64,000 nt of DNA from Bacillota bacterium (GCA_023416955.1 JAEZGM010000009.1:33231-97230); one strand, 5' to 3'; counted from the first letter of the stretch, positions 23,972-31,910 are shown. Notes: generated by a model not told the origin, from the sequence alone. A program made the numbers and translations.

Positions 23972-25243
23972 TTACTCGTATCTGAGCGCTTCAATCGGGT
24001 CCAGCTTCGCCGCCTTGTTGGCGGGGTAATACCCAAAGAACACGCCGATGGCCATGGAGAAGCCCACGCTGATGAAAATAACCGGCAGCGAGATGGTCAG
24101 TGTCGCGCCAAGCAGCTTTACACCGACGGCGGCCAGCGCAATGCCAAACACAATTCCGATAATACCGCCGATCACACAGATGATGATGGACTCCACGATA
24201 AACTGCATGCGGATAAACCCGCTGCGCGCGCCAAGCGCCTTTCTTGTACCGATTTCCCTTGTGCGCTCCGTAACGGACACAAGCATGATGTTCATCACGC
24301 CGATACCGCCGACCAAAAGCGCGATCGCGGCAATCGCGGCGATCGCAATGGAAACCGTGCTCAGCATGGAAGTCGCCGAAGAGAGCATACTCTCCATATT
24401 AATGACGCTGCACTTGTAATTTTCATTGTTCGCATAAAGAGCATCGAAATATTTTTTTGCTGTCTTGGTAAACGCCCCAGTATCTGTCGTGGGTTTTGTT
24501 TTAATAATGAAACTCTGAAAATTCTGGTTGTCGGCGTTTTCCTTTGCAATCGTTACGGGAATGTAGAGCGAGGTGCTGACGTCTTTGTCGGAGGTTGTTC
24601 CTCCCATCGCCGCCATTGTTGACTGCTCGTACTTGTATACACCGATAATCAGATAGGTATTTACGTCGTCGTCCCCGTAAACATTGATTTCCTGCCCCAG
24701 CGGGCTCGTTTTGCCTTTGAACATGTTGGCGACCAGTTTGTCGGAAACCACGGCGACTTTCCGTGTCTGATCCACATCGCGGTCATTCAGAAAACGCCCG
24801 CTGACCAGCTTGATGTCATTGGCCGAACGGTACCCTGAGCTGACGCCGGTGATGCTCACGTTGGCGTACAGCCGGCCGTCCTTCACCTTGCCGGCTCCGG
24901 CAGTCTCACTCAAAGAAATATCCGCGATGTCATTGGAATATTTCTGTTTGAATGCATTGATAGAGTCCATTGAAACCAGGTCACGGTCATCAATCTTATT
25001 ACTGCCCGTACTCCGAAACATCATCGTATTATCGGAATCGCGCTGAGCCACGCTTACAATGATGTTGTTCGCCCCCATGGAGGACATCGTGTCGTTCACG
25101 CTTGCCGTCAGTGCGTTGCCAATGGAAACAATGGCGATAACGGAGCCGATGCCGATGATGATGCCCAGCATGGTCAGCAAGGCACGTACTTTATTGGATT
25201 TCAAACCCGCAACCGCAAGCGATATGTTTTCCCTTAAGAACAT
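23972..25243 (-). CDS. MacB-type ABC transporter permease
   Basis: The 423-aa permease has the MacB/FtsX arrangement: an N-terminal transmembrane helix (VRALLTMLGIIIGIGSVIAIVSIG), a large extracytoplasmic MacB_PCD domain (residues about 40-280), then three helices (STVSIAIAAIAAIALLVGGIGVMNIM; ESIIICVIGGIIGIVFG; LPVIFISVGFSMAIGVFFGYYPA). The motif SVTERTREIGTRKALGA is characteristic. The start overlaps the ATPase stop by 10 bp, indicating translational coupling; GGCGG lies before the ATG. With the ATPase, the HlyD-type adaptor and the TolC-like protein upstream it should form a mechanotransmission exporter for peptides, lipoproteins or drugs rather than a classical channel transporter. Confidence 0.92.
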   Translation of the reverse strand: MFLRENISLAVAGLKSNKVRALLTMLGIIIGIGSVIAIVSIGNALTASVNDTMSSMGANNIIVSVAQRDSDNTMMFRSTGSNKIDDRDLVSMDSINAFKQKYSNDIADISLSETAGAGKVKDGRLYANVSITGVSSGYRSANDIKLVSGRFLNDRDVDQTRKVAVVSDKLVANMFKGKTSPLGQEINVYGDDDVNTYLIIGVYKYEQSTMAAMGGTTSDKDVSTSLYIPVTIAKENADNQNFQSFIIKTKPTTDTGAFTKTAKKYFDALYANNENYKCSVINMESMLSSATSMLSTVSIAIAAIAAIALLVGGIGVMNIMLVSVTERTREIGTRKALGARSGFIRMQFIVESIIICVIGGIIGIVFGIALAAVGVKLLGATLTISLPVIFISVGFSMAIGVFFGYYPANKAAKLDPIEALRYE

Positions 25244-25953
25244 GATTCCGCCGCCTTTCCCCGACCCGGTTCGTCGGAAATGACGCTTCCGTCACGAATG
25301 GTAACAATCCGGTCGGTTTCCTCGGCAAGCTCCTGATTGTGCGTAATCAGGACAATGGTTTTGCCGTCTTCCCGGTGCACCTTATGAAATAAATCCATGA
25401 CCATGCGTCCGGTGGAAGAGTCCAGCGCGCCGGTCGGTTCGTCCGCCAGAATCATGGCCGGGTCGTTTGCCAGCGCGCGGGCAATGGCCACACGCTGCTT
25501 TTGCCCGCCGGAAAGCTCGTTTGGCAAATGTTCCATCCGGTCCCCCATGCCGACCAGCTCCAAAAGCTCTTTGGCGCGGCGGGAACGCGTGCGGGAATCC
25601 ACTCCCGCATACAGCATCGGCAGCTCCACATTTTTCAGTGCGCTGCTGCGCGGTATTAAGTTGAAGGTCTGGAACACGAAGCCTATCTTTTTATTACGTA
25701 CGTCTGACATTTCATTGTCCGTCATCTGTGAAACAGAAATCCCATCCAGCCGGTATTCGCCGGCGGTCGGGCGGTCAAGCACACCGATAATATTCATCAG
25801 CGTGCTTTTACCGGAGCCCGAAGCACCGACGACGGAAACAAAATCACCTTCATTTACGTTCAGGTCAATTCCTTTGATAATATGCAGTTCGTTAGGCGTG
25901 CCGATATAAAAGTTTTTGATGATATTCTGCATATCAATAATGGTTTTGCTCAT
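25234..25953 (-). CDS. MacB/LolD-type ABC transporter ATP-binding protein
   Basis: A 239-aa ABC ATPase with Walker A GASGSGKSTLMN, the Q-loop VFQTFNLIPR, signature LSGGQKQRVAIARAL, Walker B MILADEPTGALDS and the switch His in VLITHNQELAEET. The segment after the Q-loop matches the LolD/MacB group. The ATG at 25953 is chosen since GGGTGG lies 5 bases before it; GTG at 25962 is less likely. It starts 12 bp after the adaptor gene and overlaps the permease gene. Confidence 0.94.
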   Translation of the reverse strand: MSKTIIDMQNIIKNFYIGTPNELHIIKGIDLNVNEGDFVSVVGASGSGKSTLMNIIGVLDRPTAGEYRLDGISVSQMTDNEMSDVRNKKIGFVFQTFNLIPRSSALKNVELPMLYAGVDSRTRSRRAKELLELVGMGDRMEHLPNELSGGQKQRVAIARALANDPAMILADEPTGALDSSTGRMVMDLFHKVHREDGKTIVLITHNQELAEETDRIVTIRDGSVISDEPGRGKAAESCS

Positions 25954-25965
25954 ATTCGCCACCCG

Positions 25966-27306
25966 TTACAGCTTCAGCAGCGAGCCGTCGGAAATATTTT
26001 CCGGATTGCTGACAATCTGGACGCCGTCGCTGATTCCGTCACCGGAAATTTCAATTGAAATATCGTTTTCCAGTCCTGTCTGCACCGGAATCGCCTTCGC
26101 TTTATAGGCATCCCCGCTCTTCACCGCCGCCAGCACATAGGCGCTGCCGTCATCCTTATGCAGTACCGCGTCGTAAGGCACCGCGTAAATATCGGATTTT
26201 TCGCTCAGCACAATATTCATACGCGCTTTCATACCGATTTTCAGGCTTGGATTTGAGGAGTCAACCTTCACTTCCGCCGCAAACGTTACGTTGTTGGTTC
26301 CCTGCGTTGCCGTTGTGGCGGAAGGAGAAACCCGGGTCACTTCGCCGCTCAGTTCGGTGCTGCCGGTGGCGTCCGTCTTAATGATTACTTTTTTGCCAAC
26401 TGTAACCTGATCGACATCGTATTCCTTGATTTCAGTATTCACAATCAGACGATTGGTATCCTCAAGGGTAAAGAGTACGCCAGAAGCAGGCGCGCCGACT
26501 GTCGCGTTGACCACGGTCACCGTTCCGTCGACCGGCGCGGTAATTACGCTGTCCTTCAGATTCTGCTGCTGCTTTTCCAGTGAAATTTCCTGACTCTTGT
26601 CATTATATTTGGCCTGGGCAAGATCATAATTGTTTTTCAGCGTCTTCAGATTCTGCTGCGCCGCGTTTTCAGCCGACTTCTGAGTGGATACTGCTTTGCT
26701 GTATGCGTTCTGCGCCGCGGTCAGCTTGGATTGCTCCTGATTGAGCGCCATTTTCGACAATTCACCGCTGTCATACAGATACTTGTTGTAGTCATAGCTT
26801 TTTTGCTGATTGCTCAAGTCCAGCTGTGCGGAAGTAGCAGCAGCTTTCGCGTTCACGATATCGCTGTTCTGGTTGCTGTTATAAAGCTCCAGCGCGTTTT
26901 CATAATCCGATTTTGCTTTGTCCAAACTCAAACGGGCGCTCTCCTGCGCGTATTTCGTACTGTACTGCGCACTTTGCACATCCTGAGAAAGCGAATCGGA
27001 GTCAAGCACGGCGAGCGTCTGCCCGGCTTTCACCGTATCCCCGACTTTTACCTTTACTTCTTTAACCGGTAAAGTCAGCGTCGTGTAAACATTGCTTGAA
27101 TTATCGCTCTGAACAGTGCCGGAAAGACTGATGCTGTCCTGCAGACTGGTCTTTTTCAGCGCGGAAACCTGAACCTGCGGCGTAAGCTTTTCCTTTGCCG
27201 CCTCTTTTGCGCGGGAAAGAGAGACCCCGATCAGGGCAACAACCGCGGCCAGCACCACAATCAAAATTACTTTTTTCTTGGTGATATGGAATTTGCCAGT
27301 TTTCAT
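25966..27306 (-). CDS. HlyD/MacA-family membrane fusion (periplasmic adaptor-like) protein
   Basis: The 446-aa protein has an N-terminal anchor helix (KVILIVVLAAVVALIGVSLS), a lipoyl/barrel-sandwich half-motif (VKVGDTVKAGQTLAVLDSDS), a long coiled-coil hairpin (residues about 105-235, rich in Gln, Asn, Lys and Ala), the second half-motif (ITAPVDGTVTVVNATVGAPA), and beta-barrel and membrane-proximal domains (VGKKVIIKTDATGSTELSGEV, LKIGMKARMNIVLSE). In monoderms such adaptors sit on the outer face of the membrane and help MacB-type pumps. AGGAG lies 10 bases before the ATG. It is second in the four-gene operon. Confidence 0.92.
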   Translation of the reverse strand: MKTGKFHITKKKVILIVVLAAVVALIGVSLSRAKEAAKEKLTPQVQVSALKKTSLQDSISLSGTVQSDNSSNVYTTLTLPVKEVKVKVGDTVKAGQTLAVLDSDSLSQDVQSAQYSTKYAQESARLSLDKAKSDYENALELYNSNQNSDIVNAKAAATSAQLDLSNQQKSYDYNKYLYDSGELSKMALNQEQSKLTAAQNAYSKAVSTQKSAENAAQQNLKTLKNNYDLAQAKYNDKSQEISLEKQQQNLKDSVITAPVDGTVTVVNATVGAPASGVLFTLEDTNRLIVNTEIKEYDVDQVTVGKKVIIKTDATGSTELSGEVTRVSPSATTATQGTNNVTFAAEVKVDSSNPSLKIGMKARMNIVLSEKSDIYAVPYDAVLHKDDGSAYVLAAVKSGDAYKAKAIPVQTGLENDISIEISGDGISDGVQIVSNPENISDGSLLKL

Positions 27307-27322
27307 ATGTAACTACTCCTGT

Positions 27323-28129
27323 TTAATATAACGATGATGCGGCAGAATATCCCTGATCACGCATAAAATCGTACTGTAAATATGCACTATACACCGTATT
27401 TTGATCTTTTGCCACCGTATTGGAGAGCGTCTGCAATTCATTGTTTATATCGTCCAGCTGTTTCTGAGTAGCATAGCCGCGATCAAATTTTTGTTTGACT
27501 AGCTCTGCGTCTGCTTTCTTTGTCTCATATTTTGCCAGATCGGACTGATACGTCTGATTTGCCAGCCGCATGGAATCGTACAGCTGTTTAAAGGTTTCGA
27601 TCTGGGAGGAGCCAAAATCATCGGCCCAGTCCTTCAAATCCTTACTGTAATTAATGTTGCTCAGTTTTTTACTCAGGTTAATATTGCTGTAATCCGCGGG
27701 CTTTACCGTCAGTTTATCCTCATCATCCAGACCGATCAGATGGCGCAGCTTCAGAAGATCCTGCGCACGCTGATTCGACTGCTGAAGCTGGCCGTCAGTC
27801 TGGTCAGTAACCGTCTGCATTGCATCCTGATACTCTTTCAGAGAGATGTAGCCCATTTCATACTTCTTCTTGGCGGTATCCTGTGCCTGTGATTTGCTGT
27901 CATACTGCATGGAATTTGAACTGCCGCTCAGCACATCATTGCAGTAAGTCAAATACTGAATCTGTGTCTGCAGAAGCTGACGACTGAACGTACCGTAATC
28001 TGTATTCGGTATGATTACTTCTTCCATTTTGTCCAGTGAAACAGTCACCTTGTTTGATGCGGCAAACGCCGGAACGCTGGAAAGTGCCACGACGGCAACC
28101 GCAAGCAGCAGAGAAATTTGCTTTTTCAT
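27323..28129 (-). CDS. Secreted TolC-like coiled-coil protein
   Basis: The 268-aa protein has a clean Sec signal peptide (MKKQISLLLAVAVVALSSVPAFA, cleavage likely after AFA). The mature part is mainly helical with two long coiled-coil stretches (residues about 60-130 and 165-250). Its word pattern resembles half of a TolC/outer-membrane-efflux repeat (ARQL-like starts, KKKYEMGYISLKEYQDA, VKQKFDRGYATQKQLDD). The paired 'GY-S/T-L/Q-K-E/Q-Y/L-D' words recall the TolC internal duplication. It heads the MacAB-type operon 16 bp before the adaptor gene. A true outer-membrane channel makes no sense in a monoderm, so it may form a wall-spanning conduit or a scaffold for the adaptor (inference). Confidence 0.75.
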   Translation of the reverse strand: MKKQISLLLAVAVVALSSVPAFAASNKVTVSLDKMEEVIIPNTDYGTFSRQLLQTQIQYLTYCNDVLSGSSNSMQYDSKSQAQDTAKKKYEMGYISLKEYQDAMQTVTDQTDGQLQQSNQRAQDLLKLRHLIGLDDEDKLTVKPADYSNINLSKKLSNINYSKDLKDWADDFGSSQIETFKQLYDSMRLANQTYQSDLAKYETKKADAELVKQKFDRGYATQKQLDDINNELQTLSNTVAKDQNTVYSAYLQYDFMRDQGYSAASSLY

Positions 28130-28273
28130 ATGTAGCCCCCTAACAAAAAATTCAATAATAAGAATTTCCCATTGTTTTTTTATTTAATATTTAATTACAT
28201 TAACTGAAATTATAATAAATTGCTCCTTCTCATAAGTGAACAATTCGTAAATTTATTGTAACAGCTTTACTCC
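28130..28273. other. Promoter region of the MacAB-type operon
   Basis: This space is very AT-rich. TATTATAAT occurs on the minus strand near 28215, but no -35 box is at ideal distance. No gene was seen. Confidence 0.4.
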
Positions 28274-28322
28274 CAAAAAATAAGAATTCTGCCGGCGGGG
28301 GGATTCTGCCGGCAGAATTCTT
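28274..28322 (-). terminator. Terminator of the DUF1540 gene
   Basis: AGAATTCTGCCGGC (28283-28296) and GCCGGCAGAATTCT (28308-28321) form a perfect 14-bp stem. On the minus strand it is followed by TATTTTTTGG. Confidence 0.85.
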
Positions 28323-28332
28323 TCTAATTAAT

Positions 28333-28500
28333 TTATTTTACCTGAAAGGATTCACAGTCCGTGCATTGCTGCTCGGTCGGGTTTTGCTCATGTGTGCCAA
28401 CCATAATTTTATCCAGCGTGCACTGACGGTTGTTGTTATGATTATACTTGCACTGTGTAACCGTACACCCAATGCTTGAATTACTTGTTGTATTATCCAT
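28333..28500 (-). CDS. DUF1540 small cysteine-rich protein (55 aa)
   Basis: The minus strand encodes a 55-aa protein beginning MDNTTSNSSIGCTVTQCKYN and ending EQQCTDCESFQVK. The four-cysteine pattern (C-x4-C ... C ... C-x2-C) with a central IMVGTH is the DUF1540 domain, which is widespread in spore-forming Clostridia and often near sporulation genes. The cysteines suggest metal binding or cross-linking. AAAGGAGG lies 8 bases before the ATG. A perfect terminator follows. It is divergent from the unknown protein-Tgl pair, consistent with a spore-related neighbourhood. Confidence 0.85.
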   Translation of the reverse strand: MDNTTSNSSIGCTVTQCKYNHNNNRQCTLDKIMVGTHEQNPTEQQCTDCESFQVK

Positions 28501-28687
28501 TTTAAAAGACCTCCTTTCCGTAAAATATTTTGTCCAGCAGAGAGTAGATTATCAATTGGTTAATTTTATTTTTTTGAAGGATTTCCAATGTTTTGCCGCT
28601 CCATTGCGGTTGTTCCCTACGAATCCGTGAAACAAATCCGCCTTTTTTAATATTATAGATTGAAGTATTTTTAAAGGCGGAGATAGC

Positions 28688-29686
28688 ATGAACAGCAACG
28701 ATACCTCCCCTGCGAATGAACTTGACTGCATCCGCAGGGTGCGTGGAAGCCGAGCCTGCAGAAACACGTTTCACAGGCTCGTATTGGGGCGCAGAGAAAC
28801 TGCCGTAAAGCTGATTAACGATGAAAGTCTGGTATTCACCACACTTTTCATCCTGCGGCCCGTAATCGAAGAAACAAATTTATATGACCAGCTTTGTGAT
28901 CGCAATTTAATCGCGTTGGACCTTTGCGAACGAATTGTACAGAATAAGCTGCCGGGCAGCGGCAAAGCCGCGCCGTATTCGCTTGACGACGAAGGCGTTC
29001 ACCTTGTTTTGCTCTGGATGTTCCAGACAGGCCGGGCAGACGACGGGCTGAGCGAGGAATTTGACCAGATTCTCGATATAGCGGCGTCCATTCTGATAAA
29101 AACACACCACGAAAAAATGATTTTGCCGCAGGTAGCCGACCTTCTTTTTCTGAGAAATCGGGGAGGCAAATATGTACATGATCTGGCATGGGCTTACATG
29201 CAGTCACGCGAACCGGACGCACTGCGGCACATTGCGAAGCGGCTTATTTCCCAAAGCCGGAGCGACAACGAACTTGCGGCCGAACTTCTGCACATGAATA
29301 CGGACGACTTAAAAAGCGCGCGGGGGCGGCAGAAAAAATACACGGAATTCAGCGAGTGGTTAAAGGAAAACGATTCTTACCTGTATTTTACGGGTGAAAG
29401 CTTTCAGCTTACTAACAATCCCGTGGTGTGCGACGTGGATTTGGAGGCGAAATATCTTTCCAAAAAAATATCGCCGCGAAACCGTAAGCCGATTGACCCG
29501 CTTACCGAAGAAGAAAACGGAAGCCTGAAGCAGTTCAAAGATACGCAGGACGAGGATAAAACCGCTCTGGCGAAATATTCCCACAAGCTGCACGACGAAG
29601 ACCCGGATAATTGGTCAAAATGGATGCATATGCCCGTTATGGAGCAGGTGCGTACCGCTCGCGAAGGACGGAGGGAACTCGTATGA
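28688..29686 (+). CDS. Unrecognised helical protein coupled to Tgl (332 aa)
   Basis: I do not recognise the family. The protein is soluble, without a signal peptide or membrane segment, and is rich in predicted helix. Visible features are a conserved-looking DDEGVHLVLLWMFQTGRADDG (residues about 98-118), a basic linker (KSARGRQKKYTEFSEWLKEN) and a charged C-terminus with many Lys, Glu, Gln and Asp residues (TEEENGSLKQFKDTQDEDK). GGCGGAG precedes the ATG. Its stop overlaps the start of tgl (ATGA), so the two are co-translated. Because Tgl cross-links Gln and Lys side chains, a plausible inference is that this protein is a substrate, chaperone or localisation factor for the transglutaminase in the spore. 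Confidence 0.75.
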   Translation: MNSNDTSPANELDCIRRVRGSRACRNTFHRLVLGRRETAVKLINDESLVFTTLFILRPVIEETNLYDQLCDRNLIALDLCERIVQNKLPGSGKAAPYSLDDEGVHLVLLWMFQTGRADDGLSEEFDQILDIAASILIKTHHEKMILPQVADLLFLRNRGGKYVHDLAWAYMQSREPDALRHIAKRLISQSRSDNELAAELLHMNTDDLKSARGRQKKYTEFSEWLKENDSYLYFTGESFQLTNNPVVCDVDLEAKYLSKKISPRNRKPIDPLTEEENGSLKQFKDTQDEDKTALAKYSHKLHDEDPDNWSKWMHMPVMEQVRTAREGRRELV

Positions 29687-30447
29687 TTGTGATTGCCGGC
29701 AAGCCCCTCAGTACCGAAGAAGCGGCACGTTTTTCAACAGGGGTCACCGAAAAGGCCGTCGTAAATATTATGATGTCAAGCAGCAGCACGTATCGGTACG
29801 ACTCAGCCGACCAACTCAAATTTGAGCTGCAGCTCAGGCGGGAAATCGTGGCAATGTCCCGCGCGCAAAACAGCAGCGGATTGGATTTTTCGATTTTTCG
29901 AAAATCCAGGTGCAACCCCGATTACTGGCAGCGCACCCCTGACGGCGGCTTCCGGATGAAAAACGGAATCCGGGCGAGCGACGCCATCCGCGATATTTTC
30001 AAAAACGGATCAGAATACGCAACGGAATGCGCAACCGCGCTGCTCATTGTCTATTACGGCGCGCTGCTCAATATTTACCCGGAAGACCTTTACAACCGTA
30101 CCTTCCGCAGCATTTACCTGATGAACTGGCACCGTATCGACCCGCTTTTGCAAAGCGTCGGTTCCATGTACCGGTCAAATGACTATTTTCCCGGTGACCG
30201 CAGGTACTTTGCCAACCCTGACGTAAACCCGCTCACGCCCGAGTGGCAGGGAGAAAACACATTTGATCTGGGCGGAGGCCTGTACTACGGCCATGGCATC
30301 GGAATCACCACAGCCGACAAAATCATTTACGAATTGAACCAGAATCGCGCGCCGAACGCGGATGACTCCGCGCGGCTGCTTGACTCCGCGGGGCGGCCCG
30401 ACTTTGACAGTTTGTATGACATTTACCGCCGGTCAGCGGCAGCATAA
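29683..30447 (+). CDS. tgl: Spore protein-glutamine gamma-glutamyltransferase (transglutaminase)
   Basis: Tgl forms isopeptide bonds between Gln and Lys of spore coat proteins, making the coat insoluble. The 254-aa protein, started at the ATG overlapping the upstream stop (GGAGGG lies upstream), begins MIVIAGKPLS, like Bacillus Tgl. The active Cys falls at residue 116 in ATECATALLIVYY, the same number as recalled for the B. subtilis enzyme, with Glu115 next to it. Other family words are FELQLRREIVAMS, GLDFSIFRKSRCNPDYW, SDAIRDIFKNG, LMNWHRIDPLL, and EWQGENTFDLGGGLYYGHGIG, which supplies a conserved Glu. A longer frame from 29611 lies inside the previous gene and is rejected. Confidence 0.93.
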   Translation: MIVIAGKPLSTEEAARFSTGVTEKAVVNIMMSSSSTYRYDSADQLKFELQLRREIVAMSRAQNSSGLDFSIFRKSRCNPDYWQRTPDGGFRMKNGIRASDAIRDIFKNGSEYATECATALLIVYYGALLNIYPEDLYNRTFRSIYLMNWHRIDPLLQSVGSMYRSNDYFPGDRRYFANPDVNPLTPEWQGENTFDLGGGLYYGHGIGITTADKIIYELNQNRAPNADDSARLLDSAGRPDFDSLYDIYRRSAAA

Positions 30448-30548
30448 ATCCTCCTGAACGGGACTGTTGCACAGTAAAGGCAATTCGCATCGTCAGAAGG
30501 AGAAGGTTTTGAACCGCAATTGACTTTAATAAATATACCAGCTAAGCT
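30448..30548. other. Spacer after tgl
   Basis: No gene or strong structure was seen before the terminator at 30549. Confidence 0.4.
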
Positions 30549-30604
30549 AAAGGGAATGCTGCAAAATAAATTTGAATTTTTTTTGCAGCATTCCCTTTTT
30601 TTGT
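30549..30604 (+). terminator. Terminator isolating tgl from the encapsulin operon
   Basis: AAGGGAATGCTGCAAAA pairs with TTTTGCAGCATTCCCTT around an AT-rich loop, then TTTTTG. Confidence 0.85.
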
Positions 30605-30638
30605 TGGAATTTTTTACTATAAATTCATAAATTATTGC

Positions 30639-30667
30639 TTGAAATCAACCGATAACAGTGTTATAAT
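30639..30667 (+). promoter_or_regulatory. Sigma-A promoter of the encapsulin operon
   Basis: TTGAAA (30639-30644), exactly 17 bp, perfect TATAAT (30662-30667). The predicted start of transcription near 30674 gives a leader of about 38 nt before the encapsulated ferritin gene. Confidence 0.78.
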
Positions 30668-30678
30668 AAATACAAATT

Positions 30679-30693
30679 TAAGAATTATTATCA
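30679..30693 (+). promoter_or_regulatory. Fur/PerR-like operator candidate
   Basis: TAAGAAT-T-ATTATCA matches the 7-1-7 Fur box TGATAAT-N-ATTATCA at 12 of 14 positions and the PerR box TTATAAT-N-ATTATAA at 11 of 14. It lies just downstream of the predicted transcription start, a repressor position. The consensus is known from Bacillus; its use here is inference. Confidence 0.45.
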
Positions 30694-30711
30694 TTTTAAG
30701 GAGGTTAAGAA

Positions 30712-31080
30712 ATGCCAGCTTTTGCAAACCCATTTCAGGGCAACGTAGAACGAAAGTTAACACAGGAGGAGTTGGTTCAATCCATTCGTTTGGATATTGC
30801 GGGGGAACTCGAAGCAATTTATCTGTATGATGCCCATGTACAGGCAACGGACAATCAGATTGCCAAGGCAGTGCTCGCGGATATTCGCGATGAAGAAAAG
30901 GCGCATGTTGGGGAATTGATGACACTGCTTCGGACCCTTGACCCGCAGGAAGCGGAATTCTTTGCTTCCGGTGAATCGGAGGTTCATGAAATGCTGCAGG
31001 AGCAAGGCTTTCTCGGCACTGTTCCTGCGCAAAGCACTCCGAATACAGAGGAGACCATAGGAAGCTTATTAAACCGATAA
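30712..31080 (+). CDS. Encapsulated ferritin-like cargo protein (EncFtn)
   Basis: A 122-aa two-helix ferritin-like protein that oxidises Fe(II) at a site formed between two subunits and delivers iron into an encapsulin shell. Residues match EncFtn in both position and type: Glu32, Glu34 and Tyr39 in GELEAIYLYD, and Glu62 with His65 in RDEEKAHVGEL. Trp38 of the Rhodospirillum protein is Leu here. The half-ferritin length is typical. The C-terminus, after a flexible Pro/Thr/Ser linker (residues about 103-113), is ETIGSLLNR, which fits the encapsulin cargo-loading peptide pattern (hydrophobic-x-GSL). AAGGAGG precedes the ATG. It is first in the operon, 14 bp before the shell gene. Confidence 0.92.
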   Translation: MPAFANPFQGNVERKLTQEELVQSIRLDIAGELEAIYLYDAHVQATDNQIAKAVLADIRDEEKAHVGELMTLLRTLDPQEAEFFASGESEVHEMLQEQGFLGTVPAQSTPNTEETIGSLLNR

Positions 31081-31094
31081 AGGAGGTTGGTACA

Positions 31095-31910
31095 ATGAGC
31101 TATTTATCCCGGGATAATTCCGGATTGCCGTCTGAACTGTGGAAGGAAATTGATGCCACGGTGAAGCAGGCGGCTGCAAAATCCCTTACGGGAAGACGTT
31201 TTCTACATATTTACGGGCCGCTGGGTGCCGGGGCGCAGAGCATTGCGGTCGACAGCAGCGGCGACACGGAGGAAGTATTTGAGGACGGACTGATTACAAC
31301 AAAAGGCAGACGTTTTGTAGAAATTCCCGCCCTGTATGAAGATTTCACTCTATCTGCCAGAGATTTGGAGAACAGCAGAAAATACGGTACGCCCGTTGAT
31401 CTGACCCGCGTAAAATACGCCGCCGAAGCCGGTGCCCGCCGGGAGGATCGCTTCCTCTACTTCGGCAATGAAAGGCTTGGGTATGACGGACTTTTGACCG
31501 CGGCGGGAACGCAGAAAATAACGCGCAGCGACTGGACTTCCGGTGAAAACGCGTTTTCCGACATCGCGTCGGCGGCAGGACTGTTTGCCGCGAAAGGGAT
31601 TTTCGGTTCATACACACTGGCAATCAGCCCCGACCTGTACTACCAGCTGCAGCGTATTCAGCCCGGCACCGGCGTACTGGAAATCGACCGCATTTCCAAG
31701 CTGCTTGGCGGCAACATACTGAACGCCCCGGCTCTCGGTGCGGGAAAAGCGGTGCTTGTCTGCGCTGAACCCGAAAACATGGATCTTGTCATCGGCCAGG
31801 ATCTGGCCGCGGCATATTTGGAGCAAAAAGACCTCAATCACAGCTTCCGCTTGCTGGAAACTGTTCTGCTGCGCGTCAAACGCAGGGAAGCGATTGCGGT
31901 TTTTGAATAA
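31095..31910 (+). CDS. enc: Encapsulin nanocompartment shell protein (family 1)
   Basis: Encapsulins share the HK97 phage-capsid fold and self-assemble into protein shells (T=1, 60 subunits, for most small ones). The 271-aa protein has the family 1 layout: an N-terminal helix that binds cargo peptides (LPSELWKEIDATVKQAAAKSLTGRRFLHIYGPLG), an E-loop (FVEIPALYEDFTLSARDLE), the P-domain (VDLTRVKYAAEAGARREDRFLYFG), and an A-domain ending with the conserved TVLLRVKRREAIAVF-type terminus. AAGGAGG lies 8 bases before the ATG. With the EncFtn cargo just upstream it should form an iron-storing nanocompartment. Length and words agree with the iron-associated encapsulins of anaerobic Firmicutes. Confidence 0.95.
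   Translation: MSYLSRDNSGLPSELWKEIDATVKQAAAKSLTGRRFLHIYGPLGAGAQSIAVDSSGDTEEVFEDGLITTKGRRFVEIPALYEDFTLSARDLENSRKYGTPVDLTRVKYAAEAGARREDRFLYFGNERLGYDGLLTAAGTQKITRSDWTSGENAFSDIASAAGLFAAKGIFGSYTLAISPDLYYQLQRIQPGTGVLEIDRISKLLGGNILNAPALGAGKAVLVCAEPENMDLVIGQDLAAAYLEQKDLNHSFRLLETVLLRVKRREAIAVFE

Noticed and set aside
31095..31910. Encapsulin gene as part of a prophage (HK97-fold capsid)
   Set aside because: No portal, terminase, protease, tail or integrase genes are near. The neighbour is a dedicated EncFtn cargo with a loading peptide.
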